Shown: positions 1 through 8,360 of the stretch, piece by piece
Layout of the letters: each line of letters starts with the position of its first letter
How positions within the stretch are numbered: the stretch's first letter is position 1
Assembly: GCF_005405065.1 (NCBI RefSeq)
Contig: NZ_BJDI01000007.1
Coordinates: forward strand, 1 to 64,000
DNA length: 64,000 nt
Source of the DNA: Lactiplantibacillus nangangensis
GTDB taxonomy: Bacteria; Bacillota; Bacilli; Lactobacillales; Lactobacillaceae
Direction: 5' to 3'
Made by a program: the position numbers and the translations under genes
The notes under the pieces: generated by a model
Database searches by the model: none
Told to the model about the DNA's origin: nothing
The model's input: the letters and a program-made list of their open reading frames with translations, nothing else

Positions 1-166
1 ATACCGCAGTGAAGCCGCTTAAGCAACACTCGCAAAATTATATTATTTCATCTGTCAACTTGACAGGGACTAGTACAAATTAGCGTAAGCAAGTGCCTTT
101 TTGGATTGGCTAACTAAAGGTTGCAAGTAACAATTACTCATAAGTCCAGCAATACCAGTGTTAACT

Positions 167-368
167 ATGCCTAAAATGATTTTATATGTTGCAGCGCTAC
201 GTCAGCCAGAATTGGTGTGCTATGAGGGACGGTGCCAGCCAAAGTGCGGTCTGGCGCCTCAATTCAAAGCCGACAAACCACGTCTTTGAATTGCCCGACA
301 AGATTTGTCGGCCAAGACCACCGGCTAATCTTGCCGACACAGCACATCAACTCTGGCTGACTCCGCTA
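167..368 (+). repeat. Structured intergenic module A (long form)
   Basis: No gene was seen from 1 to 773; this module and the repeat at 396-593 are its recognisable content, and nothing was recognised in 1-166. The module begins with ATGCCTAAAATGA (167-179) and ends with CTGACTCCGCTA (357-368). Both borders recur at 52952-53044, where the interior is much shorter. GTCAGCCAGA (201-210) pairs perfectly with TCTGGCTGAC (352-361). Inside are further hairpins: a GGTGCCAGCC/GGTCTGGCGCC arm, AATTCAAAG/CTTTGAATT, and CCGACAAGATTTGTCGG. The layout is a closing stem with several arms. No function is known to me. Confidence 0.6.
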
Positions 369-395
369 TCTATAAACAACTAGCTAATTAAAATA

Positions 396-593
396 GTTGA
401 CTAGCTGTAGGTTGTTGTGGATAGCATCGGGCGTGTATGTGGCGTTTGACCGGTGTTTTTCCGGTCTTACACCACGGACCGTCTGGGAGACTTGCGGTTT
501 TGTGCAAGGCTTCCAGACGAGGGGCAAGACGTTTTTGAGGCTTGTCCCGGTCCCTCGCCCGCATGTTATCCACAACAACCGGAAGCGACAATT
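396..593 (+). repeat. Four-member structured repeat, copy 1
   Basis: About 200 bases recur at 27826-28010 and 53076-53272 on the same strand and at 60869-61061 on the other. A closing stem pairs GGTTGTTGTGGATA (410-423) with TATCCACAACAACC (567-580). Inside are three hairpins: GACCGG/CCGGTC; a GTCTGG...TTGC/GCAA...CCAGAC arm; and GGGGCAAG with CTTGTCCC. The conserved 5' flank GTTGACTAGCTGTAGG (396-411) is shared with copies 3 and 4, and the 3' tail CCGGAAGCGACAATT with copy 3. Stem bases change in pairs between copies, so structure appears to be under selection. Open frames cross it on both strands but look like a by-product of the palindromes. Confidence 0.85.
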
Positions 594-773
594 GATACAG
601 CGGGACGAATCAGTAATTTTTTTGCTTTCAACCTTTATTGACTAACTAAAACTTTCATAATCAACTTTTAAAATTACTAACACAATTATTAAATGGTCAG
701 CCCGCGCAGCCAGTTCAAGAACAACCGACTCAATTGGCTGAAACTACTATATAGCTGGAGGCGACAATGATAG

Positions 774-2084
774 TTAGGTTAATTCCGATAACAAGCAATC
801 ATAGTAAATGTTCATCATCAATTGCCAATCACTCAACTTTAGCCATTCGTCACCTTTGTGAGCGATTCCTTTTTGGCCTGGAAACGAGGGGCCAAATGCC
901 ACAATGTTTGGCATTGCCCGCGCATAAGTCGCCCCAGTTGTGGTCACCGGCGTCCCGTCCAAACCAGTATCCGCCGTATAAATTTGGGAGAAACGGTGAA
1001 TGAACGGCTGATCTGGATCCGATAGCTTGGAAGGAAAACTACGATTGATTGTGACTGCCATTTTTGGTGCTAATTGCGACTGCAGTTGGGTCAAGAGTTG
1101 TGATTCGGTCACCGAAATCGGATAACGCATCGAAATCGACGCCGTTAATTGTCCCGCTTCAAGGCACACTTGATAAAAGGAAAGCTGTAACTTTCCAGAA
1201 GCCGCATCTTCAAAGTCTAGTCCTAACCGTTGACCATCCACCTGTTGCCCAATTTTACCGGCCAACCACTGAAAGAAGTCTCCAGTTTCACCGGCGAGCT
1301 GGCTCAGTTGCGCAACCACCTTAGGTAAGACGTTGTCAGCCATATCCGGCGCATTGCTGGGTGCCTTTTTGCCGACAAATTTGGTCACCGTCCCGTCAGC
1401 TAACCCGACAGTGGCTTGGTCTGGCAAATAGCTGCGATCAAATGGGCCGGTCAGCGATTTCAACTGCGCTAACGAGCCATCAGTAATTTTGGCCGTCAAC
1501 GTTAAATCAACCAAACCACGCTCGCCATAGACGATTGGAAATTTACAATCCGGCGTAATCCCCGCGGCTGGTGCGGGTTGCGCCGCCAAGTATCGTGGGA
1601 TGTCACGACTGCCCGACTCTTCATCCGTCCCAAACATGATTCGGACGCGGTGTTTGAGCGGCACCCCTTGTTCTTTGATCAAAAATAAAGCTAACAGCGT
1701 TGCGAGCAATGGCCCCTTGTTATCCAACGTGCCACGCCCGTACAGCATATCGTCCACGCGGGTTAACTTGAATGGTGGATAATGCCAATCGTTCTCAACG
1801 TCGACCACATCCAAATGGCCCAGCACGCCGAAAAATTCTGGGTCATCCACTGGTCCGGCTTCGGCCCAACCAACACAGTCGCCCGCACGTCCTGTTCGAA
1901 ATCCCAATTTAGCCGACAGCCGCAATAAATAATCTAATGCCCGTTTGGGACCAATTCCGAATGGCGCTTCAAATGTGGCATGCCCATTCACACTTGGAAT
2001 CTGGACTAACTGGTCAAAATACGTTAAAAAGGCTGTTTCATGCGCATTGAACAAACTTTGAAATTCAGGGTTAATTGGGGTCAT
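774..2084 (-). CDS. M20-family metallodipeptidase (PepV/Sapep-like)
   Basis: A 436-aa cytosolic zinc or manganese peptidase of family M20, expected to cleave dipeptides or similar short amide-linked substrates. The metal-site motifs are intact: GHLDVVD with His90 and Asp92, GRGTLDNKGP with the bridging Asp near 121, and FGTDEESGSRD with the catalytic Glu pair near 155-156. The length fits the family (about 430-470 aa). It is the last gene of a minus-strand operon, 12 bases after an EIIC gene, with glycosylasparaginase, GntR regulator and GrdB-like genes upstream. That context suggests a role in handling the amino-acid part of an imported glycoconjugate. Family assignment is firm; the substrate is inferred. 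Confidence 0.85.
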   Translation of the reverse strand: MTPINPEFQSLFNAHETAFLTYFDQLVQIPSVNGHATFEAPFGIGPKRALDYLLRLSAKLGFRTGRAGDCVGWAEAGPVDDPEFFGVLGHLDVVDVENDWHYPPFKLTRVDDMLYGRGTLDNKGPLLATLLALFLIKEQGVPLKHRVRIMFGTDEESGSRDIPRYLAAQPAPAAGITPDCKFPIVYGERGLVDLTLTAKITDGSLAQLKSLTGPFDRSYLPDQATVGLADGTVTKFVGKKAPSNAPDMADNVLPKVVAQLSQLAGETGDFFQWLAGKIGQQVDGQRLGLDFEDAASGKLQLSFYQVCLEAGQLTASISMRYPISVTESQLLTQLQSQLAPKMAVTINRSFPSKLSDPDQPFIHRFSQIYTADTGLDGTPVTTTGATYARAMPNIVAFGPSFPGQKGIAHKGDEWLKLSDWQLMMNIYYDCLLSELT

Positions 2085-2096
2085 TTTATCAACTTC

Positions 2097-3410
2097 CTAT
2101 ACGGTACTAAAATCAATGTCAACATCGGCCACCTCAGCAGCCTTTTCTTCACGTAAATACTGATTATCGAGCATTTTAATGAATGGATAATAGATCAGCA
2201 CACCAATCACAATTTCGACCAGCTGTAGCACCGACCCCATAATGCTCCCCGTGGATAGCCAACCCGAAATAATTGGTGGTGTCGTCCACGTCAGCATGAC
2301 GCCATTGGTGAGCGGCACCCAACCTAACGAGAAGACAATCCCGGACAACACCGTATTCACGACCGGCACCAAGATGAACGGAATCGCAATAATCGGATTT
2401 AAGACGACCGGTAGTCCAAAGATAATCGGTTCATTGATCCCGAAAATACCGGGGACGATGGCTAATTTACCCAATTCTCGGACTCGTTTGGAACGACAAA
2501 TCGTCAACATGATAATTAACAATGAGAGCGTACTCCCACCGCCGCCATAGGTCGTAAACATATCAATAAATTGTTGGTTATAAATATGCGGAATTTCTTT
2601 ACCCGCTTGCCAGGCCCGCAAGTTATCTTGCGACAAGACGAAGAAAATTGGCGACCAAACACTGTTGGTGATGGTTGGACCATTAATCCCGAAACACCAT
2701 AACAAGGAAGCTAAGAAGTTGTAAAGAGCGGCAGACGGTAACGAATTTCCAACGTGCTTCAACGGTGCTTGGAGCATCGAATAAATAAAGTTATAAGCCG
2801 TGTCAAAGTCCGTCAAACTGAACATGATCCGGACAAAGAAGAAGAATAGTACGACCAAGGCACTTGGAATTAACGCATCAAAAGACTGACTTACGGCCGG
2901 TGGCACCCCGTCCGGCATCTTAATCGTCCAGTTCTTTTTCACTGCAAATCTGAAAATCTCAACACTAATAACGGCAGTTAAGATACCTAAGAAGATCCCG
3001 TTTGGTCCAAGAAAGACCGTTTCAACCGCACTAACAGACTTTTTCCCGGCTTGTACTGATGTCGGCGTCAAAATTAAGAAAGAAATAATGGCAACAGCGG
3101 CGGAATTGACCGCATGGAGGCCACGATTATGGCCGTACGCATAGGAAATCCCAAAACATGATAATAAGCCAGTAAAACTGAAAACAGAATTGGACACCGC
3201 ACTGAACCAATCGGTCCACTGCTTGCCAAGAATCCCCGTCCAAAAATCAGCCCAACCGGGAATCGGAAAGTTACCAAACAATAGGAACATGGAAGTGACA
3301 ATGATCAACGGCGTGATGATCAAAAAGCCATCCCGCAATGATCTTAACACCACGTTGTTACCGATCTTAGTCGCAACCGGCATCAAAACTTGTTCGAATT
3401 TTTTTTGCAT
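2097..3410 (-). CDS. PTS permease EIIC, lactose/cellobiose family
   Basis: A 437-aa polytopic permease, the membrane channel subunit of a lactose/cellobiose-type phosphotransferase system. The family signature GINEPIIFGLPVVLNP is present in the second half, with many hydrophobic segments throughout. No EIIA or EIIB gene lies in this operon, so it must borrow phosphoryl-transfer subunits from elsewhere, for example the EIIB at 28344-28670. It is 12 bases upstream of the M20 peptidase gene. With a glycosylasparaginase in the same operon, a sugar-asparagine compound or an N-acetylhexosamine oligosaccharide is a reasonable cargo, but this is inferred from context only. Confidence 0.85.
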   Translation of the reverse strand: MQKKFEQVLMPVATKIGNNVVLRSLRDGFLIITPLIIVTSMFLLFGNFPIPGWADFWTGILGKQWTDWFSAVSNSVFSFTGLLSCFGISYAYGHNRGLHAVNSAAVAIISFLILTPTSVQAGKKSVSAVETVFLGPNGIFLGILTAVISVEIFRFAVKKNWTIKMPDGVPPAVSQSFDALIPSALVVLFFFFVRIMFSLTDFDTAYNFIYSMLQAPLKHVGNSLPSAALYNFLASLLWCFGINGPTITNSVWSPIFFVLSQDNLRAWQAGKEIPHIYNQQFIDMFTTYGGGGSTLSLLIIMLTICRSKRVRELGKLAIVPGIFGINEPIIFGLPVVLNPIIAIPFILVPVVNTVLSGIVFSLGWVPLTNGVMLTWTTPPIISGWLSTGSIMGSVLQLVEIVIGVLIYYPFIKMLDNQYLREEKAAEVADVDIDFSTV

Positions 3411-3491
3411 AATCCTGCACCTTCTTGCAATATTTGTTTGAAATAGGTGGGCGGGCGGCGTTAAAAAACGGCGCTAACAAGTAAATCTAAT

Positions 3492-4016
3492 TCAGTAACA
3501 ATACTGACTCACAAATTCACTACGATCCGCGTGGGCCACTTTCAACTGGCAAAGGGCCAAGGCATGGTCAATCGCATCCGATAACCCAGCGCCACCCTTT
3601 TTAGGCATTTTTATAATATCTAATTGCGTCTTGAATTCTGAAAGCAACTCAGTATTCTTTTCGGACGCAACCATTGCCACCACTGGCAACTTAGAACCCG
3701 TTTGTACAGCTAGACCAACTTCACAAGCCATCCGAGAAAAATCCGGATAGTCATAAGTTGGCCCGACTAGCAGCACATCTGGCTGCATCTTTTCGCACAT
3801 CCGGGTAATTTTTCCCTGAACTAAGTCGGTGTTGGCTTGGTAATAAGCCGTTCCACAATAAAACGTCGCCATGAGACTGCCGTCTTTTTTAGCCAAATCT
3901 TTGGCAAGGGTCTCGGCTGCCCCCATCGCGAGCTTCTTACCACCTAGCTCAGTATCAGCTTTTTCTTTGCCACCGAGCCCCGCTTGAATCTGATCTAACA
4001 AGACAATAACTTTCAT
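3492..4016 (-). CDS. GrdB-like protein, N-terminal part only
   Basis: A 174-aa protein resembling the N-terminal domain of GrdB-type subunits of glycine/sarcosine/betaine reductase. The shared features are an opening VIVLLDQIQAGLGG, a FYCGTAYY segment (Cys54), a PDVLLVGP segment at 80-86 followed by a conserved Cys98, and a PVVAMVASEK strand. True GrdB proteins are much longer, about 430 aa, with a selenocysteine in the C-terminal half; that half is absent here, so ordinary reductase activity is unlikely. It lies between the GntR gene and the EIIC gene, 15 bases after the former. Function unknown; it may act on an amino-acid or glycosylamine product. Confidence 0.6.
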   Translation of the reverse strand: MKVIVLLDQIQAGLGGKEKADTELGGKKLAMGAAETLAKDLAKKDGSLMATFYCGTAYYQANTDLVQGKITRMCEKMQPDVLLVGPTYDYPDFSRMACEVGLAVQTGSKLPVVAMVASEKNTELLSEFKTQLDIIKMPKKGGAGLSDAIDHALALCQLKVAHADRSEFVSQYCY

Positions 4017-4031
4017 GAAACTCCCCTCTTT

Positions 4032-4748
4032 CTAGTGATGCCGATAAAGAATGTTATGGAATGTATACTTATCTGAACGATAATTGGAATCATCGTACAA
4101 AATTGGAAAGCCATCAACCGAAAATGCAATCGTATGGGCTAAAAATGCCGCCGAACCAGGAGCAACTGTTAATAATTTCGCTGTCGGTTCATCTAACTGA
4201 ATTGCTTCCAACTCTTGACTCGCATAGGCTATCGCCAGGTGAGTTTCAATCAGATCATATAGTGACCCTTGTGCCTTGGTTGCCGTTAATTCCGGTAATA
4301 ACTTTCGGGGAATATAAATTTGTTCATGCGTCATGGGCTCACGATCAACCAGGCGCAATCGCTCGATTTGCCACACTGGTTCGGCCGTTTCTAGGCGCAA
4401 ACCAGCTTTAATGGCCTTTGGGTAGGTCGTTAAAACGTGTAACTTTAAGACTTGCGTCGTTGGTTCTAAATGCAGGCTTTTCGCAACTTCGGTAAATCCT
4501 GCCAAGCCAGTCGCCCCACTCGATATTTTGGCCGTCGTCGCTAAAGCGTATGTCCCACGATTACGATCCTTGACGACAACTTGTCGTTTTTCTAAAACGT
4601 CAACGGCCTTCCGAATCGTTAAGCGGCTCGTTTGATAGCGTGCCGCCAAATCATTTTCAGAAGGTAGCTTTTGATGGACACCATAGACCCCCGCGTCAAT
4701 GTCGCCCTGCAGCTGATCTGCAACTTCAAGATATAGATATGTTTTCAT
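4032..4748 (-). CDS. GntR/HutC-type transcriptional regulator
   Basis: A 238-aa repressor with an N-terminal winged helix (about residues 1-70, with the family motif LPSENDLAARYQTSRLTIRKA) and a C-terminal UTRA ligand-binding domain (about 90-238, including PMTHEQIYIPRKLLPEL). It is the second gene of the operon, 28 bases after the glycosylasparaginase gene, so it is probably autoregulated. The 16-bp palindrome at 5779-5794 between the -35 and -10 elements is the likely operator; its GTATATAC core fits GntR-family sites. The effector is probably a sugar phosphate or amino sugar phosphate, as for other HutC members; the ligand is not readable from sequence. Confidence 0.88.
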   Translation of the reverse strand: MKTYLYLEVADQLQGDIDAGVYGVHQKLPSENDLAARYQTSRLTIRKAVDVLEKRQVVVKDRNRGTYALATTAKISSGATGLAGFTEVAKSLHLEPTTQVLKLHVLTTYPKAIKAGLRLETAEPVWQIERLRLVDREPMTHEQIYIPRKLLPELTATKAQGSLYDLIETHLAIAYASQELEAIQLDEPTAKLLTVAPGSAAFLAHTIAFSVDGFPILYDDSNYRSDKYTFHNILYRHH

Positions 4749-4776
4749 CCTAAACAGTCCTTGATTTAAGTGTTAA

Positions 4777-5733
4777 CTAGTCGATTGGTGCCTTGATACG
4801 TTTCTCATAGGCCGCCAACCAGGCCGGTGTAATTGGCTCAATTTTGGTCGTCCCAGCTTCTCCGGGAGTCGCCATCATAATTTTAGCGCCGTGTTCCCCG
4901 TCACCAGCAGCAAAGGTAAACTCAACATTGGTGGCTACACCCCAGTTGCCAGCCTTGTCGAGGGCAATCAGTGAAAATTCACCCGCCTTGCCATACCGCT
5001 TTTTTAATTTTTCAACAAACGGATAAACCGCCTGATCACAAGCTTGTTGCGGTGTGAGCCCCGTACCCATTAACCGTACAATCTCATAACAAAGGCAACC
5101 CTTCATAATGTCTTCACCGAGGCCGGTCGCAGCCGCCCCGCCAATCTCACTGTCACAGTAGAAGCCATCGCCAACTAGCGCAGAATCGCCCGTCCGTCCC
5201 GGTTTCTTCATAAATAAGCCGGAAGTTGACGTCCCCACTGACATCGACCCCTGTGCATCCAAACTGACCATGCCCACGGTATCATGACCATCGTAGGGAC
5301 TCAGATTCTTTGTTTGAATCTCGACTTTGCGCTTTTGCCAAATTTTTTTGGCCCGTTCAGTGAGCATCCCTTTGACTTCGAAGCCATTTAAGACGGCATA
5401 TTCCGTCGCCCCCGCCCCCACTAAGAAGCTGTTAAAATGGTGGTTACTCAAATGACGCGCCACCGAGATCGGATTTTTAATATCCTTGATCCCAGCTACA
5501 GCGCCCACCGCAAAGGAATCCCCATCCATAAACGCTGAATCCATTTCCACTAACCCTTCGGCATTCGGTAAGCCGCCGTATCCGACCGACTTAAAGAACG
5601 GGTAATCCTCGACCATTTTAATGGCCGTCTCAATGGCATCACCACTATGCCCGCCAGCCTTTAGTTGGTTCAAGCCTTCCGTTAACCCTTCATACGCCAT
5701 CCGCCAAGTGCCAATCATCGCTACCGTCATCAT
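4777..5733 (-). CDS. Glycosylasparaginase (N4-GlcNAc-asparaginase family)
   Basis: A 318-aa Ntn-hydrolase that would cleave the amide between N-acetylglucosamine and asparagine, or a related isoaspartyl bond. The autocleavage and nucleophile motif GHDTVGMV is at 149-156 (Thr152), followed by the binding loops GRTGDSALVGDG (179-190) and GGAAATGLGED (199-209), all characteristic of the aspartylglucosaminidase branch. It has no signal peptide, so it works on imported substrate. First gene of its operon, with GGAGG five bases before the ATG and a promoter, palindrome and cre directly upstream. From memory, Lactobacillus casei uses a related enzyme to process fucosyl-GlcNAc-Asn, which supports an N-glycan remnant pathway here. 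Confidence 0.88.
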   Translation of the reverse strand: MMTVAMIGTWRMAYEGLTEGLNQLKAGGHSGDAIETAIKMVEDYPFFKSVGYGGLPNAEGLVEMDSAFMDGDSFAVGAVAGIKDIKNPISVARHLSNHHFNSFLVGAGATEYAVLNGFEVKGMLTERAKKIWQKRKVEIQTKNLSPYDGHDTVGMVSLDAQGSMSVGTSTSGLFMKKPGRTGDSALVGDGFYCDSEIGGAAATGLGEDIMKGCLCYEIVRLMGTGLTPQQACDQAVYPFVEKLKKRYGKAGEFSLIALDKAGNWGVATNVEFTFAAGDGEHGAKIMMATPGEAGTTKIEPITPAWLAAYEKRIKAPID

Positions 5734-5749
5734 TACTTCCTCCCATCAT

Positions 5750-5796
5750 TGTAATCGTTTCCATTTTAGTATAGTCAGGATTGTATATACAATCAA
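5750..5796 (-). promoter_or_regulatory. Promoter, GntR operator and cre of glycosylasparaginase operon
   Basis: On the minus strand TTGATT (5791-5796) and TATACT (5768-5773) are 17 bases apart. The spacer and part of the -35 are covered by the perfect palindrome GATTGTATATACAATC (5779-5794), a good GntR-type operator. Just downstream, TGGAAACGATTACA (5750-5763) matches the cre consensus for CcpA repression. Confidence 0.85.
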
Positions 5797-5842
5797 TTCC
5801 AATATAGAATATTACTATGAGTTATATTTTGGCTGAATGTAC

Positions 5843-5880
5843 AAAAAATGGCTCGTCATTATCCGTTTCGATAATGACAA
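5843..5880 (-). terminator. Terminator after mqsRA-like pair
   Basis: GTCATTATC pairs with GATAATGAC, followed on the minus strand by a T-run. It lies just past the antitoxin stop codon. Confidence 0.75.
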
Positions 5881-5890
5881 GTCATTAGTT

Positions 5891-6334
5891 TTAATGCTTA
5901 ACATGTAGATATTGACTAACCTTTTCATTGATTTCCATCGCATGCGACTCATCGTCTTGCACTGTAAATGCCATCAAAAACTGTGGCTGTGCAATCAAAG
6001 CTTTCAACAATTTATTATTCGCTTTCGATGGAAAGGCACCAGTTTCATATAAAGCAACCGTATTTGGACTCCATCCCAATAATTCTGCTAGCTCACGTTG
6101 ACTTAGCCTAATTTTGGCACGATAAGCCTTAATTTCTCGAGGCGTAACAAGTTTAAATTGATCGCGATATTGCTGATTCGCCAGCTCAATTGCAACATCA
6201 TCTAGTTCATTATCCGCTATAATCTGGTGAGTTTTACAATCAAAGCGGGCCGGTGCTGTCACCGTGTATTCATGGTCATGAATCATAAACGTGTTCGTAT
6301 AATTTTTGACATAAGTTGATTCCATTTGGTTCAC
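5891..6334 (-). CDS. Antitoxin, MqsA/HigA-like HTH protein
   Basis: A 147-aa protein with a helix-turn-helix domain at about residues 65-120 (IRLSQRELAELLGWSPNTV), preceded by an N-terminal region with several beta-strand-like stretches. E. coli MqsA has a zinc-binding N-terminal domain with two CxxC pairs; only a single Cys is visible here, so the N-terminus is a divergent, non-zinc form. Its start overlaps the upstream toxin-like gene by four bases (ATGA type), indicating coupled translation. Expected role: bind and silence the toxin and repress its own promoter. The DNA-binding call is firm; the antitoxin call rests on its partner. Confidence 0.75.
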   Translation of the reverse strand: MNQMESTYVKNYTNTFMIHDHEYTVTAPARFDCKTHQIIADNELDDVAIELANQQYRDQFKLVTPREIKAYRAKIRLSQRELAELLGWSPNTVALYETGAFPSKANNKLLKALIAQPQFLMAFTVQDDESHAMEINEKVSQYLHVKH

Positions 6335-6627
6335 CTCGCATATTTGGAAATATGAAAACTAATAAATTTAACCTGATCATTCGATAAAAACTTGAACTTA
6401 ATGTAATAAGTCTCCCCAAACTGAGTTTCAAATATCCAGAGATACTCGCCATGACAGCCCCAATCTTCGACATATCTTACAAAATCATCAATTGTCATTT
6501 GAGCAATAACAATTTTAGCGAGCGCCGTCGTCACAGTTCTTGCATGAGCAGCTCGTCGATTAACAAAACTGAATTGATTACGTTCGACTAATGTTTTTAA
6601 GCTCTTAAGTGCCTCAAGCGTCGTCAC
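6331..6627 (-). CDS. MqsR-like mRNA interferase toxin
   Basis: A 98-aa protein, the same length as E. coli MqsR. By eye it follows MqsR order: an N-terminal KxLVxxxQ helix, an ALAKIVIAQMTIDDF segment aligning with the MqsR IIGLSESDF stretch, then a beta-rich end with GETYYIKFKF and FISFHI matching GQVYLKITV and IVSFKE. MqsR is a RelE-fold ribonuclease cutting mRNA at GCU. Gene order is toxin first, as in mqsRA and unlike most type II pairs. It overlaps the antitoxin gene by four bases, with a terminator just after the pair. Identity is low, so the family call is a structural guess supported by arrangement. Confidence 0.65.
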   Translation of the reverse strand: MTTLEALKSLKTLVERNQFSFVNRRAAHARTVTTALAKIVIAQMTIDDFVRYVEDWGCHGEYLWIFETQFGETYYIKFKFLSNDQVKFISFHISKYAR

Positions 6628-6710
6628 AAGTCATTCCTCAACTTCATTTAATAAGTGAATCTTAACACTATAGCAGCCGAAACGCTACTAATCAGTAGCA
6701 TCCTTTGTTC

Positions 6711-6745
6711 AAAAAAGACTCTGGAAACTTGTCATTCCCAGAGTC
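6711..6745 (-). terminator. Terminator after 6749-7114 gene
   Basis: GACTCTGG/CCAGAGTC stem followed by a T-run on the minus strand, immediately after the membrane protein stop codon. Confidence 0.85.
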
Positions 6746-6748
6746 ACT

Positions 6749-7114
6749 TTAAGCGGCGGTCTTTTGAACCTGATACCCGTTGACGAGTAATTGATTACGG
6801 AACCATGTGTTGAACATCGCCCCATACCAGAAGGCGCCAAGTAAATTAATGACTGCTTGAACCAGCGTATTAAACAACACACCAGCCAACATATTAACCG
6901 TCATCAGGGCTAAAAATGGCACCAACGCCTTCACAATAAAAAATGGCGTTCGATAGCGATAAGTAAACAAGGCAAAGAACCAAGTGAATAAGAAAGCTAG
7001 TAAGTTAAATGAACCTGGAATTACTTTTGTATCTTCTTGACCATCAACTGTTTTAACCAACACTTGATCCTGTTTTACCCGTCCGCGAAAATTAAACCAA
7101 TCTGCAAAAGTCAT
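6749..7114 (-). CDS. Small membrane protein (DUF2628-like)
   Basis: A 121-aa protein with a soluble N-terminal 30 residues and two to three hydrophobic segments (about 35-50, 62-82 and 85-100). The pattern of a short charged head, a bulky aromatic stretch (NLLAFLFTWFFALFTYRYR) and a C-terminal membrane part resembles DUF2628 proteins, whose function is unknown. It is a single-gene unit with its own terminator at 6711-6745 and a ribosome binding site GGAGG upstream. No catalytic motif is visible. Confidence 0.6.
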   Translation of the reverse strand: MTFADWFNFRGRVKQDQVLVKTVDGQEDTKVIPGSFNLLAFLFTWFFALFTYRYRTPFFIVKALVPFLALMTVNMLAGVLFNTLVQAVINLLGAFWYGAMFNTWFRNQLLVNGYQVQKTAA

Positions 7115-7221
7115 CCTAATCCTCCAATTTCAACTTAATTTAAGTCGCACCCTATAAAAGGCTTATGCTCAATCATAACAGTAAAATTAGCAGAATTGAA
7201 CTCTGAGGCCGGCACCCTAGC

Positions 7222-7250
7222 AAAAAGACTCGCCACTTTTGACGAGTCTA
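7222..7250 (-). terminator. Terminator after 7256-8218 gene
   Basis: AGACTCGTC and GGCGAGTCT form a short stem followed by a T-run on the minus strand, six bases past the oxidoreductase stop codon. Confidence 0.8.
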
Positions 7251-7255
7251 CCCGA

Positions 7256-8218
7256 TTAAACCACGACAACTAATTTGCCAAAATTATGTTTGCCCTCAAT
7301 CTCACGATGAGCTTCGGCCACCTCAGCGAGCTTAAAGACCTTAGCCGGTGCCAAATCGACCTGTTTATTTCGAATCAAATCCAACAAATCCTGTAAGACA
7401 CCATCATCGACATCCCCTGAATAGAAGGACGTTAAGTAACAATTATTTGGAATGGCCGCAATTGGTTCAAAATCTTCTAAGTTCCACTGACCACCAAGTT
7501 CTCCAGTCGAACTGACAATGCCACCAGGATTTAAATGTTGTAACGAATCCTTCACTGTTTTAGGGCCAATCAAATCTAGCACTTTGTCGAAGCGTGACGC
7601 AGCAGGCAATGGGTCCTCGCCACCCAACAAGACTTGATCAACACCAGCCCCAGTTAATAAGTCCGTTTTGGCAGCGTTGCGGGTGGTACTCGTGACCTGA
7701 ATGCTCGAATCCAATGCATGGGCTAATTTAGCAGCTGTCACACCGACCCCGCTCGTGCCGCCTCGAATCAACAAATGATCCTGAGACTGCAACCGCAACC
7801 CTAACAAAGCACCATATGCCGTGTAGCCGGTTTCTGGAATGGCTGCTAATTCTGCCCATGACAAATCCGTCGTAACCGGATAAATCTGGTCATTGGGTAA
7901 CAGCACGTATTCCGCATAGCTACCATCAAAAGCCCGACCCATGTCGCCCATAAAAGACATGACCGTTTGTCCCACTGCTAAACTTGGTTGATTGGTTGAT
8001 TCTGCAACCTCCCCGACCACTTCAATCCCTAAAATTCGTGGAAAACTGACACTTGGTGAAAGACCTTGGCGCGTAAACACTTCAGAATGGTTAATCCCAA
8101 ACCCACGGACCTTGATCAAACTCCAACCCGGTTTAACGGTTGGTTTTTCAACTTTACAATACGTCAATACTTCTGGCCCACCTGGTTGGGTGACGACTAC
8201 CGCGTGCATTTTGCTCAT
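7256..8218 (-). CDS. Zinc-free MDR-family NAD(P)H quinone oxidoreductase
   Basis: A 320-aa member of the medium-chain dehydrogenase/reductase superfamily. It has an N-terminal GroES-like domain (GINHSEVFTRQG, PRILGIEVVGEV), then a Rossmann domain with a glycine motif in the segment LIRGGTSGVGVTAAKLA (about 150-166). The zinc-ligand cysteines of alcohol dehydrogenases are absent, placing it with quinone oxidoreductases that reduce quinones or reactive carbonyls. It is a stand-alone gene with a terminator just downstream. The substrate cannot be told from sequence. Confidence 0.85.
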   Translation of the reverse strand: MSKMHAVVVTQPGGPEVLTYCKVEKPTVKPGWSLIKVRGFGINHSEVFTRQGLSPSVSFPRILGIEVVGEVAESTNQPSLAVGQTVMSFMGDMGRAFDGSYAEYVLLPNDQIYPVTTDLSWAELAAIPETGYTAYGALLGLRLQSQDHLLIRGGTSGVGVTAAKLAHALDSSIQVTSTTRNAAKTDLLTGAGVDQVLLGGEDPLPAASRFDKVLDLIGPKTVKDSLQHLNPGGIVSSTGELGGQWNLEDFEPIAAIPNNCYLTSFYSGDVDDGVLQDLLDLIRNKQVDLAPAKVFKLAEVAEAHREIEGKHNFGKLVVVV

Positions 8219-8294
8219 AAGTGACTCCCCTTTTTTGGTCGTTTCATTAGACTAATTGTAAGCCAACCATTAAGTTTTTAATGGTTTTTAGCCT

Positions 8295-8341
8295 TAAAAA
8301 AACGTCAATTGACGATTACTGCTAGTAATCATTAATTGACG
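8295..8341 (-). terminator. Terminator after MATE exporter gene
   Basis: A long stem (CGTCAATTA...GATTACT with AGTAATC...TCAATTGACG) followed by seven T on the minus strand, 20 bases past the exporter stop codon. Confidence 0.9.
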
Positions 8342-8360
8342 CCTGATTTAATAAGCCTAT

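Noticed and set aside
1-166. Possible 23-codon frame on the minus strand near 60-130
   Set aside because: No good ribosome binding site and no recognisable peptide; not enough to support a gene.
384-645. Open frames on both strands across repeat copy 1 (also at 27797-28009, 53077-53277, 60852-61070)
   Set aside because: They follow the palindromic structured repeats on both strands, lack ribosome binding sites, and the copies conserve pairing more than any protein frame.
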